In this document: positions 40,201 to 52,200 of the stretch, one piece after another
Position numbering within the stretch: position 1 is the stretch's first letter
How the letters are laid out: every line of letters begins with the position of its first letter
NCBI RefSeq assembly: GCF_037975245.1
Contig: NC_092562.1
Span: 21,223,054-21,287,053 of the forward strand
Reading direction: 5' to 3'
DNA: 64,000 nucleotides
Source: Apostichopus japonicus
Lineage: Eukaryota; Echinodermata; Holothuroidea; Aspidochirotida; Stichopodidae
Notes under the pieces: model-generated
What the model was told of the DNA's origin: nothing
The model's database searches: none
What the model saw: only the letters and a program-made list of their open reading frames with translations
Position numbers and translations under genes: made by a program

Positions 40201-43200
40201 AGTTGCAGTCATCTACAATTCAAGACTTGTTCAATGATCAAATGTTTGGTGGGAAACAGCTGTGACACAGAATTTCCGCCAAGCTGGTAGAGTTAATATG
40301 AGGCCTCCAATAATGTTTGTGTATTGAAAACAATTATGTTATGCATCTGAAATGATCACGTATAGTGTGATGCATTCTACAATTGTACATTTATTAGTTT
40401 GTGTATCGTAAAGACAGTCATATATGCACATCACCAAGACCTTGATAAAATCTAAATAGAAAAAGGAAAATAAGAGTAGAAAGTCAAGAGCTGTTCGTTG
40501 CAATGTCTGCAATTAGTGGCTTACTTGTATGTATGTATGTATGTATGTATGTATTTTAGATCCTCCTGCAAGCAGGAACTCGCGAAGAAGCCTCATTGGC
40601 TTATCAAAGCCGCAAGCTGACCGAAGTCAGTCTCTTACATTCATATTTAACGTCCATGATTATGAATTGTCAATTGTCAACAAGTCTGTAACTGGACAAC
40701 ATACATTAATCTTGGAGTGACTCGAACCGGGTCGGTTTACTTTATCTGTTTTTCCTTCCAAAAGGCTTTAGGCTGTACATTGTTCTTGCTTTGTTATGGC
40801 TTCCATCCATTTGAGGACTCGGCCAAGCTTCGCATTCTGAATGCTAACTACACCATTCCCGAGACGGACAGGGAGTATGTCGTCCTCCATGATCTAATAC
40901 GTAAGTATAATACTGTAGGAGGAGACTGTCACAATATGTGTTGCTATGGTGAACAACCAATGGGAGTTAGTTATTTGGGTATCCTCTGTTTGGTTGACAG
41001 TCTCTTTGTTTATATCTTTACTAATGCATATTCAGTTGCAGGTCATTTACAATTCAAGACTACTCAGTGACATTGTCAACGATTTCTCATCTTTCTTTAA
41101 AAGGTAGCATTTAGCATTTGGTCATCAGTTTTGAGGTAAATTGTACCAAACCTAGAGAGCAAATGCTCAAAGTTAGATTGATCAAACCTGGACAGTATTC
41201 TAGATTTTTTATCATCTGTGAAGTGGGATGAAACTAATTATTCCTTTTGACACCTTTTCATTTAAGTATTAAGCATGTGCATTAGTATTTAGACTGGAAT
41301 TGAAGTAGCCAAGTGCTAAATTTATTGAAACTACACTGTTAAAGGATTTTTAGCGTCACAAAATTTCCCTGAAACAATGACACAACAATCTGCCATCTTA
41401 GTTGGATATTAGAACGGCGAGAAATTAAATTAAATAAAACTTCGAAAATTGGTGCATGAAAATGGACAGTATTATATTAAACTTGTGGGACACAAAAATT
41501 TTCTGTATTGAATTGAAATGTTTAACATTTTGATAGTTGGGAGAAACCAAATTATTGAAACCGCATAGATCTCTTGCTCTGATGCAAGCATATTCTTCCA
41601 ATTGAATTGCTTATTCAAAGTAAATTCAGAGCTAAAACTAAAGGTTAAAATGCTTTAACAGTTGACTTGACCAAGTCTGTTACCAGAGCAACGTATGCAA
41701 CATTTGAATGATAAGTAGTAGTGCTACCTTTGTCTGTCAAATGTTAGAGAATTCCTTCCTTTAGAGGCATATTTGCAACTCTTTCGCTGAGTTTTCTGCA
41801 CAGGTTGCTTGCTTCAAGTCGTTCTCTTCACAGTAGACTTGATCAAGTCTTTTAAACGAGAGCAAAATATGCGACACAGAGGATGTATCAGTACTGCCTC
41901 TTTGTTCTGTTTGACAGGTGCAATGCTTCAGGTTAATCCCAACGACAGACCTCCCCTGACAGTCATCTTGGCGCAACTTCAAGAGATTGGGGCTGCCCGA
42001 GGAGTGACCATGAAGACCCCCCTGAAGATAGCTCAGGAATCTCCGGACAGGAACACAGATTTACCGAGGGTGAAACAAGATGCCCAAGGTGAGGTTTAAT
42101 GCCATACTGAATGGTTTATGCCTGCTCGTTGTTCACATTACTGGAATGATCGTAAATATTTTGTCTCTGGTAGATCTCACCGCTGTAGTGTGTTTTTTCA
42201 CATCGGTAAATATATTATATAACACTATCATTTCCATTTTTCTGGAAAATATGAAGTCAGAAATCTAAATTCACCCCCACCCCCGCCCCCCCGCCCCCCG
42301 CCCAAATAATAACAAATAATGCATGCATGAGCACTCCTTAATTATCACAGTATTATGATAAAGCTTAATTTAAGGATATACATCCTACAGAAAGTGCATT
42401 AACCATGAAGAAATGAACACACTTCCAAGGCTTATGTCCTTCACAAAAACAATACTTTCCTATGGATATTTCCTAGCCAGGGTGTGGATAATTGGTTGAA
42501 AGAGCAAAGGAAAGGATGCATAGTCAGTGCTTTCATTAGCTGAAAAAGACAACTTGTAACAGAACTTTGATGCAAGCATGGCCAATGTTTGAAAACCATT
42601 GATCCAGCTTTGGGGAAGAAGATCATTTGAAGTTTACAAAGGATAAGACTGAATTTAAGCATAAGAATATATTGAAGAAAGAGAAGTGGGTTATGGACAG
42701 GAATTGAGTCAGTGTGGGGGGTGGGGTGGGGTGGGGGCAGTTGGGCACAGGGGCACAGGGGGAGGGGAAGAGATGGGCACAGCGGGGTTAAACCCTAACA
42801 GTAACCAATTTCTGCAGATTAGACAGATAGGGCAGTGCATGGTTTTCAGTGAAGACAAGTATTTTCTTTTGTAAGTACTCAAACCACTAACTTATGTGGA
42901 ATTTACGACATCAAGTTTCACTCTCCCCCATTCCGTGGTTCTCCTACTGTCTGTAACACCTTGACTCTCACACTCTAAACGCCTTCAGATCCAGCAGCCG
43001 ACAGTGCTGATGCACAGGACGCTGGTAACTTCTTTGGGATGGTGAAAGGAGGGGCAGGCAACTTCTTCAGGAATGTGAAGGACACTACCAGTAAAGTTGC
43101 TCAGTCAGTGGCTAGGTAAAGTATTTAAGGAATTTGTATGCTGCCCTCTAATATGCTATGTTTGTATGTATGTAATGCTTTGACTGCTAATATGAGATAA

Positions 43201-46200
43201 TGGACATCATATGCTAAACACTAGTGGTCGCTCATGTACCGTTTTCTTGTTATGTTTCGGGGGTTGAAGCTTGCTCTTGTAAGGTTTAGACTGTTCTGGT
43301 AGCAATTATTTCATATCATCGGTTAAAAGATTAATCATATATTTTAAATTCTGGAAGGTTGAATTTTTAGGATCATTTTGTTTACTGAATTGAGGTAAGA
43401 GTTAGGGTGGGGTTAGAGGAGGGGAAGGACTACTGATAAACTTTTTGAGTAGCGAGGGATCGGCACAGGGCACTGAACACTGCAGAAAATTAATAGGAAG
43501 AAGATACTCATAGCTTTGGTTGAAACTTTGCTGTCTGTTAGCAGGTAATTTTTCATTTGGGGGGGGATGGTGATGGCAGGGGGGTGGTGAGGGCAGGGGG
43601 GTGGTGAGGGAATTTTAAAGTTATTAATCAACTTCAGGGTGCTTGTTCAGACTTTCTGTCTCATGATAAGCACTGCACAATGTCTAGCCATACAACTGCA
43701 TCACAATATTCCAATTACCTCTCCTCTTCCTTTGTAGCTATGCGAAAGCTGACCTGGATCTGTCGTACTTAACATCTCGCATAGTCGTGATGTCGTATCC
43801 ATCGGACGGCATCGAGTCTGCATACAAACATCACATCGACGACGTCAGGAACTACTTAACATCCAAACACGGAGGGCGCTATTACGTCTTCAACTTGACG
43901 CAGAAGAAGTATCGCTCTGAAAAATTTGACAAAAGAGTAAGTTATTCCTAATCATGTGAGAAGAAATGAAAAGGAAACCTCTATTTTCAATTGTTTGATG
44001 TTTGCAATTTTCAAAATATTCCTCATGCTATCTAAAGGCATCTTAGCGTGTTATCTGGTCATAGGCTTGTTCATTAGAAACTTTCTGTAAGTATGGGAGG
44101 ATTCTGTAAGCCAGGGTAGAAAGTAGTCCATATCTCTAGCTAGTGGCTTTATCAGATCTAATAAATATTGATAGTTTGATTTTTAAGATTTTATTACAAA
44201 TTTTCCCATACATAGGGATGTTAAAAATCTGCTGCTAGAACTGTTTTTGAAAAATATGGAGAATATAAAGTTAACTTTTGATGTTTCTTGTTGGACATAA
44301 AATCATGAACAGACACTTAAGCAGTGCTGTAAAACCTCTCCTGGAATTTTTGTTTTGCTACAAAATTTTTATGATTGTGAACTAAATATTCTTCTTTGAT
44401 TCTATCAGTGTATGTAAACATGCACTGGGATGTATGTATAAAGTTGTCACTCTGTACAAATATTTTCACAGGTACTTGATTGTGGTTGGCCGACCAAGAA
44501 GGCACCAACGTTGGCTTTATTGTACACAGTTTGCAGGAACATGTATCTTTGGCTACAGAAGGATCCACAGAATGTCTGCATAGTCCACTGTACGGTAAGA
44601 ATTGTACACATTAAGCCATAACATGTATCTTTAGCTACAGTAACACATACATAATGTCTGCATAGTCCACTGTACGGTAAGAATTGTACACAGTAAACCC
44701 TAACATGGGATTTAGGCTACAGAAGCACATACAGAATGTCTGCATAGTCCACTGTACGGTAAGCATTGTACATAGTAAGCCATAACATGTGATTTTGGCC
44801 ACAGAAGGACTTCTCAGGACTTTTTTGCTTAAGGAAGCATGAACTCCTTGCACACAGGAAGCCCTAACATGTCTTTTTGGCTACAGAGGGACCCACAGAA
44901 TGTCTACTTAGTCCACTGTACGGTAAGAATTGTACACAGTTAACCCTAACATGTGATTTTGGCTACAGGAGACTTCACAGGACTTTTTGCTTAAAAAGCA
45001 CATACAGAATATCTGCTTTGGTCATTGTATGGTAGGGATTGTACATAGTAAGCCCTAACATATGTCAAACAAAGGACCCATGGAATGTCTGCTTAGTTCA
45101 CTGTAATTTAAGAATTATACACAGTAAACCCTAACATGTGCTTTTGTCAACAGAAGGAACATGTATGGAACGTATGTCTAGCTTCTCTGTACTGCAAGAG
45201 TTTACACGTAATGTTAACCTGTAATTAACTGCACAATAATAAACTTTAAAATTTGATGTCATACTTTCTCTCTGTGGATGCTGCTATGAATTGTGTTGTG
45301 ATGCAAATCTTGTTTTGATATTTACTTACGGTAAGACGAAAATAATTTGTAATAGTTTTGTAATTTCATGACTCTAAATCACTAACTGCCATGGATGAAA
45401 TTATAACTTCCTTGCAATAGCAGCCATATATCTCTACTTCCTAGAAATATCCCTGTTTATAAATCTGGTCACATCTGCTGTTTTTTGTTATCATTACTCT
45501 GGCAGCCATTTTACAGTAAATCTCTCTGTTCTGTTTCAGGATGGGAAGGCCTCATCAGCTACAGTCGTTTGTTCTTTTCTATCCTTCTGCCGGCTCTTCC
45601 AATCCACAGAGGCGAGTCTCTATCACTTTATAGTAGCCCGCGGCCCTCCATCCATCAGTCCATCGCAAAAGAGGTAAAGTCAGGTTCTGTTCCATGGTAA
45701 AATACTTTTCTTGCTTTTTCATCTCCCTTCAACATTTTATGAAAAAAATAAATAAAATGCATTTTGCACCTGGCAACCCAGCTGAGAAAACACTGTTCAT
45801 ATCTTCACTTGAATTTTTCTCACGTGTGACATTTCTCTCTTTTTTTTCTCCTACCTCTCCTTTTCCCCTGTTGGTTTCTTTCTTCTCTCCATTTCTTGTC
45901 TACTAATCCCCTTACATCTATCTCTTTGTGTTCACCATGCTCATTAACCTGTCTGTATTCTGTGCGTGTTTTTGTCCCTTCTGTTACTGTAACTTGTCAT
46001 TTGGCCTTTGAAGAAGATCCTGCTAGGATCGAAACGTCAGGCCAACTTACTTTTACACATTCTCCTACACAGACTCTCTAGTGGATAAGCAGTTTGCTAA
46101 CAGTTTTATTTTATTTTTATCTTCTGTCAGATATATGGACTACATCAGGAAGATGTTGGCTCCAGAGAAACCAATTGCACCTCATAAAAACATCATCTTT

Positions 46201-49200
46201 CTGAAAAGACTTAACCTCCTACCAGTTCCATTGTACAACAAACAGAGGTAACAGTTGTAATCAATTTGTATTTGTTTACTCCATATGTTCCTGTGGGAGA
46301 CAATAAAAAACAAAAAAAAATCTGGTTAAGGCTAATGTATAAAAATTAAGAGGGCAGACGTTTCTATCATAGCAGTATCTACAGAAGCATCCCTTACAGA
46401 TGACAAAACATACTCAGTTATAGGAATGGAGAGGACAGACTGGTTAATTGGTGAGGCAAAATAAATAAGTCAAAAGATAAAAGTAAGCTGTTGGAGTAGG
46501 AAGACAGTGGAAAACATTTGAAAGATAATGAGAAGATGAAAGGACCCCAAGAGATGAAACAGGAGAAAAGAAATAAACAAATGGAAAGAAATTAATAAGT
46601 GAAAAAGAGTGAAGGAACAAAGCAAGATAAAGGGAAAGATGGAATGAAAAATATGTTTTTGTCTGCACAGGTCACTTTAGAAGAGTTGAAATAAAAAGTT
46701 AAAAAATTGCTGGTTCATATCTATCACTATACTAATATCGCTCCTTTCCTTGTTTGAATAAAATGCAATAATGAATTGTAAAAATAATGTACAACTGAAT
46801 GTGTTTATATTTCGTTTGCTGTAACTATTGTAGAAGTGGATGTCGTCCATTCTGTGAAGTGTATCAAGGAGAGGAGAGAATTCTATCCACATCACAAGAA
46901 TATGAGAAAATGAGGTAAACAATCCAATTATGCTATTATTAATGAGGTCACATGATCATGTGTGGTTCACTTGAGCAGTGGGATTAGCATGTTAATAATA
47001 CTGTACAATGCAGTGGCCAGGCAAGTCCCATAAGGAATAAATTCGACCAGTCGCATTGCAAAAATTGCTGTGCCAAAATTGGTCAAATTGGTACCCAAGT
47101 TCTAAGATGTATTATCATCCACAGGAACCAACGTATTTTAGACTTTTTTTATGAGAAATAAAATTCATAAACCTGAGAAAATGCAACATGAAATGTGAAC
47201 ACTAAAAGATTCCTTGTCCTGTAATTGATAATGCATGTATGTCTTTTGAAATTAAGCACTTCAGTGTTAAAGCCAAATTCAAGATGTGTCCATTACTCTG
47301 TTCAATGCATATGGGTGGGTGGGGGGGGGGGTAATCCAAATTTGTGGCAGACAGTATTGTACAAAAATGATGCATACACTTTATGCTTTAAAATCAGGGT
47401 TGGGCTAAATTTTCAATTTGGTCAAGTTATCAAATCACAATGACAGTATTAGGAATGTATTCTGTATTCAAATGACAGAAAGTTTTCACAAGGCTTTGAA
47501 GAAGCGAAGAAACAATGAAAGACCCTGTTGCTGTTTGTTAGATTAGATCAGATCAGATCAGATCAGATCAGATCAGATCAGATCAGATTAGATCAGATTT
47601 CCCAAATAATGCAGAAAATATTGCCATGTATGAATTAGGAAAGCTGAAATCATATGACGACTAGCACAGAAAGTCAATTTCACAATTCTGGACAAACATA
47701 ATTATTCTCCTAAAATTATTTTTGTGCAATGACTTTTTTTTAATTCCAATTTTGCTCAAAATGATAAGGGTAAGCTTTGATGCATCTTCATTTATTTGAT
47801 AGTCTTCAACTCATTTAGACTAGATGCTGCTGGTTTGATTTACGAAAACCAGAAAATATGACCAGATCACCCGAGTTTTGAGAGAATAACATTGGCTGCC
47901 AAATTGTGCCAATTTGGCAGATTCAAAATTTAACATTAATTTTGTGAAAGACTTTGCATGGCCTGGTGCCGGCCTTCTCGGATGAACTTTTGACCGGGAA
48001 AATGCGGTTTCAGATAATATCTTTTGTTAAGCACTATCCAGTCATATTAAATTCTTCTTCTTATAATTGTTATTATTATTATTATTAGGGGCTTTGAGGT
48101 TGAAGACGGAACGGCATTTGTCGATCTGAACACCACCATCGCTGGTGATGTCACCATCATTGTATACCACGCCAGGTCAACGTTTGGTGGTCGAGTCCAA
48201 GGAAAGGTATGGCCCAAGTAAATCACACAGAATTTTTTTTGAGCCAATCCATTCAGTTATTGATGTGTCTGCCTTAACCAAAAGAAATTTTTTTATGTCA
48301 CAGCGGTGTCACATGTAATGTAACTCATAGAGGTCATATTTATAGTATGTTGTTATAATAGCTTTGTAATGTATTATTTGTTATAGACTCAATTTGATTA
48401 ATTTCTTCCAGTTTCACCGTGTGTCTATGGCACAAGTGCAAAATAAAATGTGTACATCCATCAAATGCCTCCTGGATCCTTATTTAGAGACACACACAGT
48501 GACATCAATGTTAAAGCAAGTTGTTGCATTTGGTCCAAAACGTTTTGCCCAACCTACTTTCTGAGCTATTTTAATGATTTGAAGTTAAGTGAGAGACTTG
48601 ATGAAGTTGATTCCATCAATATCTCATGGCACAGACACTTTACCTATTAGATTTATGGATATGTAGAATGCAAATTAAAAAAAACATCGCATAGTTAATG
48701 TTTGGAATCAGTTATAATCGTGCGTGACAAGATTCCATCTCCATCTGTTTTAGGTCACTGCTCTTCGGATGTTCCAGCTGCAGTTCCACACAGGGTTTGT
48801 TAATCCTGGAAACAAACAGCTTTGCATCAAAAAGTGAGTATGAAGATCCGAACCATCGTTCAGGCCAGATGGATTTACAACAAAAATAATACTGAGCAGA
48901 GCATGACATGTACTCCTATTGTTTCAAGAGATCATGTCTTCAAATCTACAGAGCATTACCATCGTTATTCCCGTCAGAATGTGAAAGAGAAGCGAAGCTC
49001 AAATATTAAAGAAATGCTCACCTTATGAATGTTAAGACTGTTTCCTAAGAAAGCAGTTGCTCTAGAAAAGAGTCGTGAATAAAAATGAAATCAGAGGATT
49101 ATTCATCAGTTGTTATTTCATCGATTTTACAGTTAGTCATCGATTGTCAGTCATTTTTACATTTTCACTGACAAAAGATAAGAGAATTAAAAAGCGTTTC

Positions 49201-52200
49201 TTCTGTCAGGATTTATTTCTTGAAAAAGAAATGCCATTTTGTTGCTGTTTCAATCAGTGTTACAGATCAATGTTAGAGATCAGTGTTACAATCAGTGTTA
49301 CAATCAGTGATGGTTGAAATTGATGAGCAGTTTGCTTTTCTTGAATAGCATGTCTCACAATGTCACATGTTCTTCTCCAGTGTCAAGAGATCACAATTCA
49401 GTCTTTGATTTAACTCTCGATATAACTTAAACTTAAATGAAAATTAAATGACTACAGAAAAATTATTGTCATCCTAAGGTCACTGGTTCGAAATCCTCTT
49501 TCCCAAGCATATTTTGCTCTTTTTGCATTCAATTCGAATTTGAATCCTATGGCGGGACACTTGTTTCACAGACTGACTTCGCTGGTAATTCATGTGCTTG
49601 TTTTCAATTACAGGAATTACTCCCTCACAAATTTTATCTCGGAGCTTTGAAAGCAGAGAAATTAGAGATAATCTTTGTTTGCTGCATATATGTTATCCAG
49701 CCAGAGTTATAATTGGAGAGGTGTTTTTTAAGGTCCAGTATTTTCCTACTTTGTAACCCTCTTTTTGAGTTATTACCTAAGACAGTGAAATGCCACTTCT
49801 CAACAGACCTGAAGACAAATCTTTCATCTTTCTTTTCACTCAGGTTTGAGCTGGACTTTCTGGAACAAGCTGACAAATTCTCTGATAACTTTCATATCTC
49901 GATTGATCTCGAGGTCAGCCAAGACAAAGCTCAGTCGATGAGAAGTGCACCCTGGGATACCTTTGAAACCCAGAGAATAACTCCAAAGTACTGTTTCTCA
50001 AACCAAGCTGAATGGGACCGAGTGCTTACTCAGTATGGTAAGTAACTTGTTAGCAGGATAGAAACAAAGAAATGTATTACTTGTGTCTTCATCAGTCCAG
50101 TCATAGTTAGCAACGACTTTAGCCTAGTGACAGTTGCGAGTGGTTTACTTTTCGACAGTTCACAGCCAGCATTTCGTTTTTATAATTGTCAGCATGTTAT
50201 TTTTGCCTGTCTGTTACTTTATCTCTGAACTGCTATCAAATTTGAAATGTTTTTTTTTGCCCTTTTAAGTTTTAAAGCAGCTGCTTGTGTGTGCAAAGAA
50301 AGGCCCCTCACAGTTCAGTGTGATGTCACAGCCAATGTGTCAAAGTCCCAAGAAAGTATACCCATTCACAGCAAGTAGTAACTCCAAGCTTAGCCCTACA
50401 AAGATAACAGATGCACCTTGACTTAGCCTAATTTGCATATAAGAATCTTGGCAGGGTTGCTATTTTCATCAAATTAGTGCCATCCTCTTTGGTGAGACAA
50501 TGTAAGTCGTTGCATTTATAGAGCAGATTACACTTGGTTAATAAATAAAGATGATGGAAAGTGGAGTCATTTTTAGGTAAGATCAGTAGATGATATTTAA
50601 CCAGCTGCTTATCAGTTTTGATAAGTTTGGTAATAAAGTGACAGTAGTGCAGTTTAGTAAGTTAGGATAAACTCTCTTGAAGGAGTAAGTTAGGATAAAC
50701 TCTCTTGAAGAGTATCCGTGTTTGGTAACGTCATCTTACGATCAAGATGAATGAAGAATTCAAGGGAACGTCAATCTTTCTGTCTTTTAAAACAGGTCAC
50801 CTGGACAAGAAGGCCAGGGAGAGGCCTGATTCACCCGAAATGCCTTCTTCTTCTTCTCCTCATCCTCCTGCTCCTCTCCCAAACATGCAAAACCTGCAGC
50901 AGCGAGTAGCAGAAGAAGAACAGCAGGAGCAACTCTTGGACGACGACGACGATGATGATGACGATGATGACAATGCAATCTTTGCAGATGATGAGTTTAA
51001 AGCATTCCAGGCCGAGCGGGCGAAAGCTCCTCCGAAGGTAGTCAAGGAATCAAAGAGTAACGGCATCGGAAACTTGTTTGGTGACGATTCCTCCCAGGCC
51101 CAGACAGGTGCTCTGTTTGACGCAGATTTCACATCGATGCATTCCTCTGCATCCCAGAGGCAGGAGGACGCAAACCAAGGAGCGGAAGAGCAAGATATAT
51201 TGGGAATCGGATCCCAGCATAATGTGAACGGGGACCAGGACCTACTGGGGGGCGGCATTGATCATAGCAACCCGAGCAACGTCGATCTATTGTCAAATTC
51301 TTCGTTAGGGAACGGTGTCTTTAATAGTCAAGCCACAAGCAGCGGCGGCAGTTTCGATCCCTTCGAGAAACACAAGTCTAAAAACCATGTAAAATCTGAT
51401 CCCACTTTGTTTGATCCCTTCCAGCAAGCCAATCCAACCGGCTCGTTTGATCCATTTTCTTCCACTGGTCAACCTACCGCCAAAGAGGAGGTTCCTCCCC
51501 AGACAGAGAACCACTTTGCGGACGAAACGTTCGATCCATTTTCCGCAGGCGGCGTTGAAACGTCTACGAAGGGTCGACCGAAGCAAGACAACCTCTTTGA
51601 TCCGTTCACATCATCGGCGAGCGCGAACCCTCAGTCGAGGGCCTCTCAGAAGCATGATGTTGATCCGTTTGGGTCAAAGGTCAGTGGTGCAGGCAGTCAC
51701 AGTACGGATGACCTGCTGGGATCGTCAGATAACCAGGCAGGGTTTGGAGCATTCAGTCCCAACAGCCTCAACAGTCCTCAACATGGAAGCTCTGTTCCCC
51801 TCCGACAGGTATTAACAATTTATTGTCAGTGTACATCTGCCCCAGTCCTGCTATTGTTGGGGGGGGTGGGGGGGACTGTTAATGATGATTTTTGTTTTTG
51901 GTCAGTGATGTTACCTAATAATAATAAGGCATTTATATAGCGCCATAACTAAAACGATATTCTATGACTCTTTACTAGGGAAAAAAAAAACATACAAATG
52001 AACAAAAACAGCAACAAGACAGAAAAAAGAACAAAGAGGATTACATAACAGCCTAATTAAAGAGAACTGTCTTCAGAGCTTTATTGAAAGAGAGAAATGT
52101 GGATTGTTTAGCAACCGAAGATGGCAGGTCGTTCCACATCCTGGCCCCAGTTACAGAAAATACACGGTTGCCAAACTGTTTTGTGCGGGTGGCGGGAACG

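Larger units (their letters stand above)
31266..42088 (+). other. GAK kinase-domain exon block (exons 1-8)
   Basis: The glycine loop is [13 protein letters not shown], split by intron 1. The catalytic lysine is in EYALKRLL. The hinge [10 protein letters not shown] has methionine as gatekeeper, as in AAK1; human GAK has threonine. The catalytic loop is MIHRDLKLENLL and the metal motif LCDFGS. The activation segment reads [14 protein letters not shown], so the APE motif is PPE. The C-lobe continues [18 protein letters not shown] and [13 protein letters not shown]. All residues for catalysis are present. Confidence 0.93.
46131..50037 (+). other. GAK C2-domain exon block (exons 13-17)
   Basis: These exons give [19 protein letters not shown], the start of the C2 beta sandwich, then [16 protein letters not shown] and [14 protein letters not shown], followed by the last strands in exon 17 ([24 protein letters not shown]). 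As in PTEN and auxilin, this C2 domain packs on the phosphatase-like domain and helps membrane attachment. Splice phases 2,2,2,0,2,1 are kept without any frameshift. Confidence 0.9.

Noticed and set aside
49485-49520. GGTTCGAAATCC word resembling a tRNA T-arm
   Set aside because: No anticodon or acceptor stem and no upstream A-box were found, so no tRNA or SINE is claimed.
50860-51815. Long open frames in other frames and on the other strand over GAK exon 18
   Set aside because: They mirror the repetitive codon use of the real exon (poly-Asp and DPF repeats) and are not separate genes.
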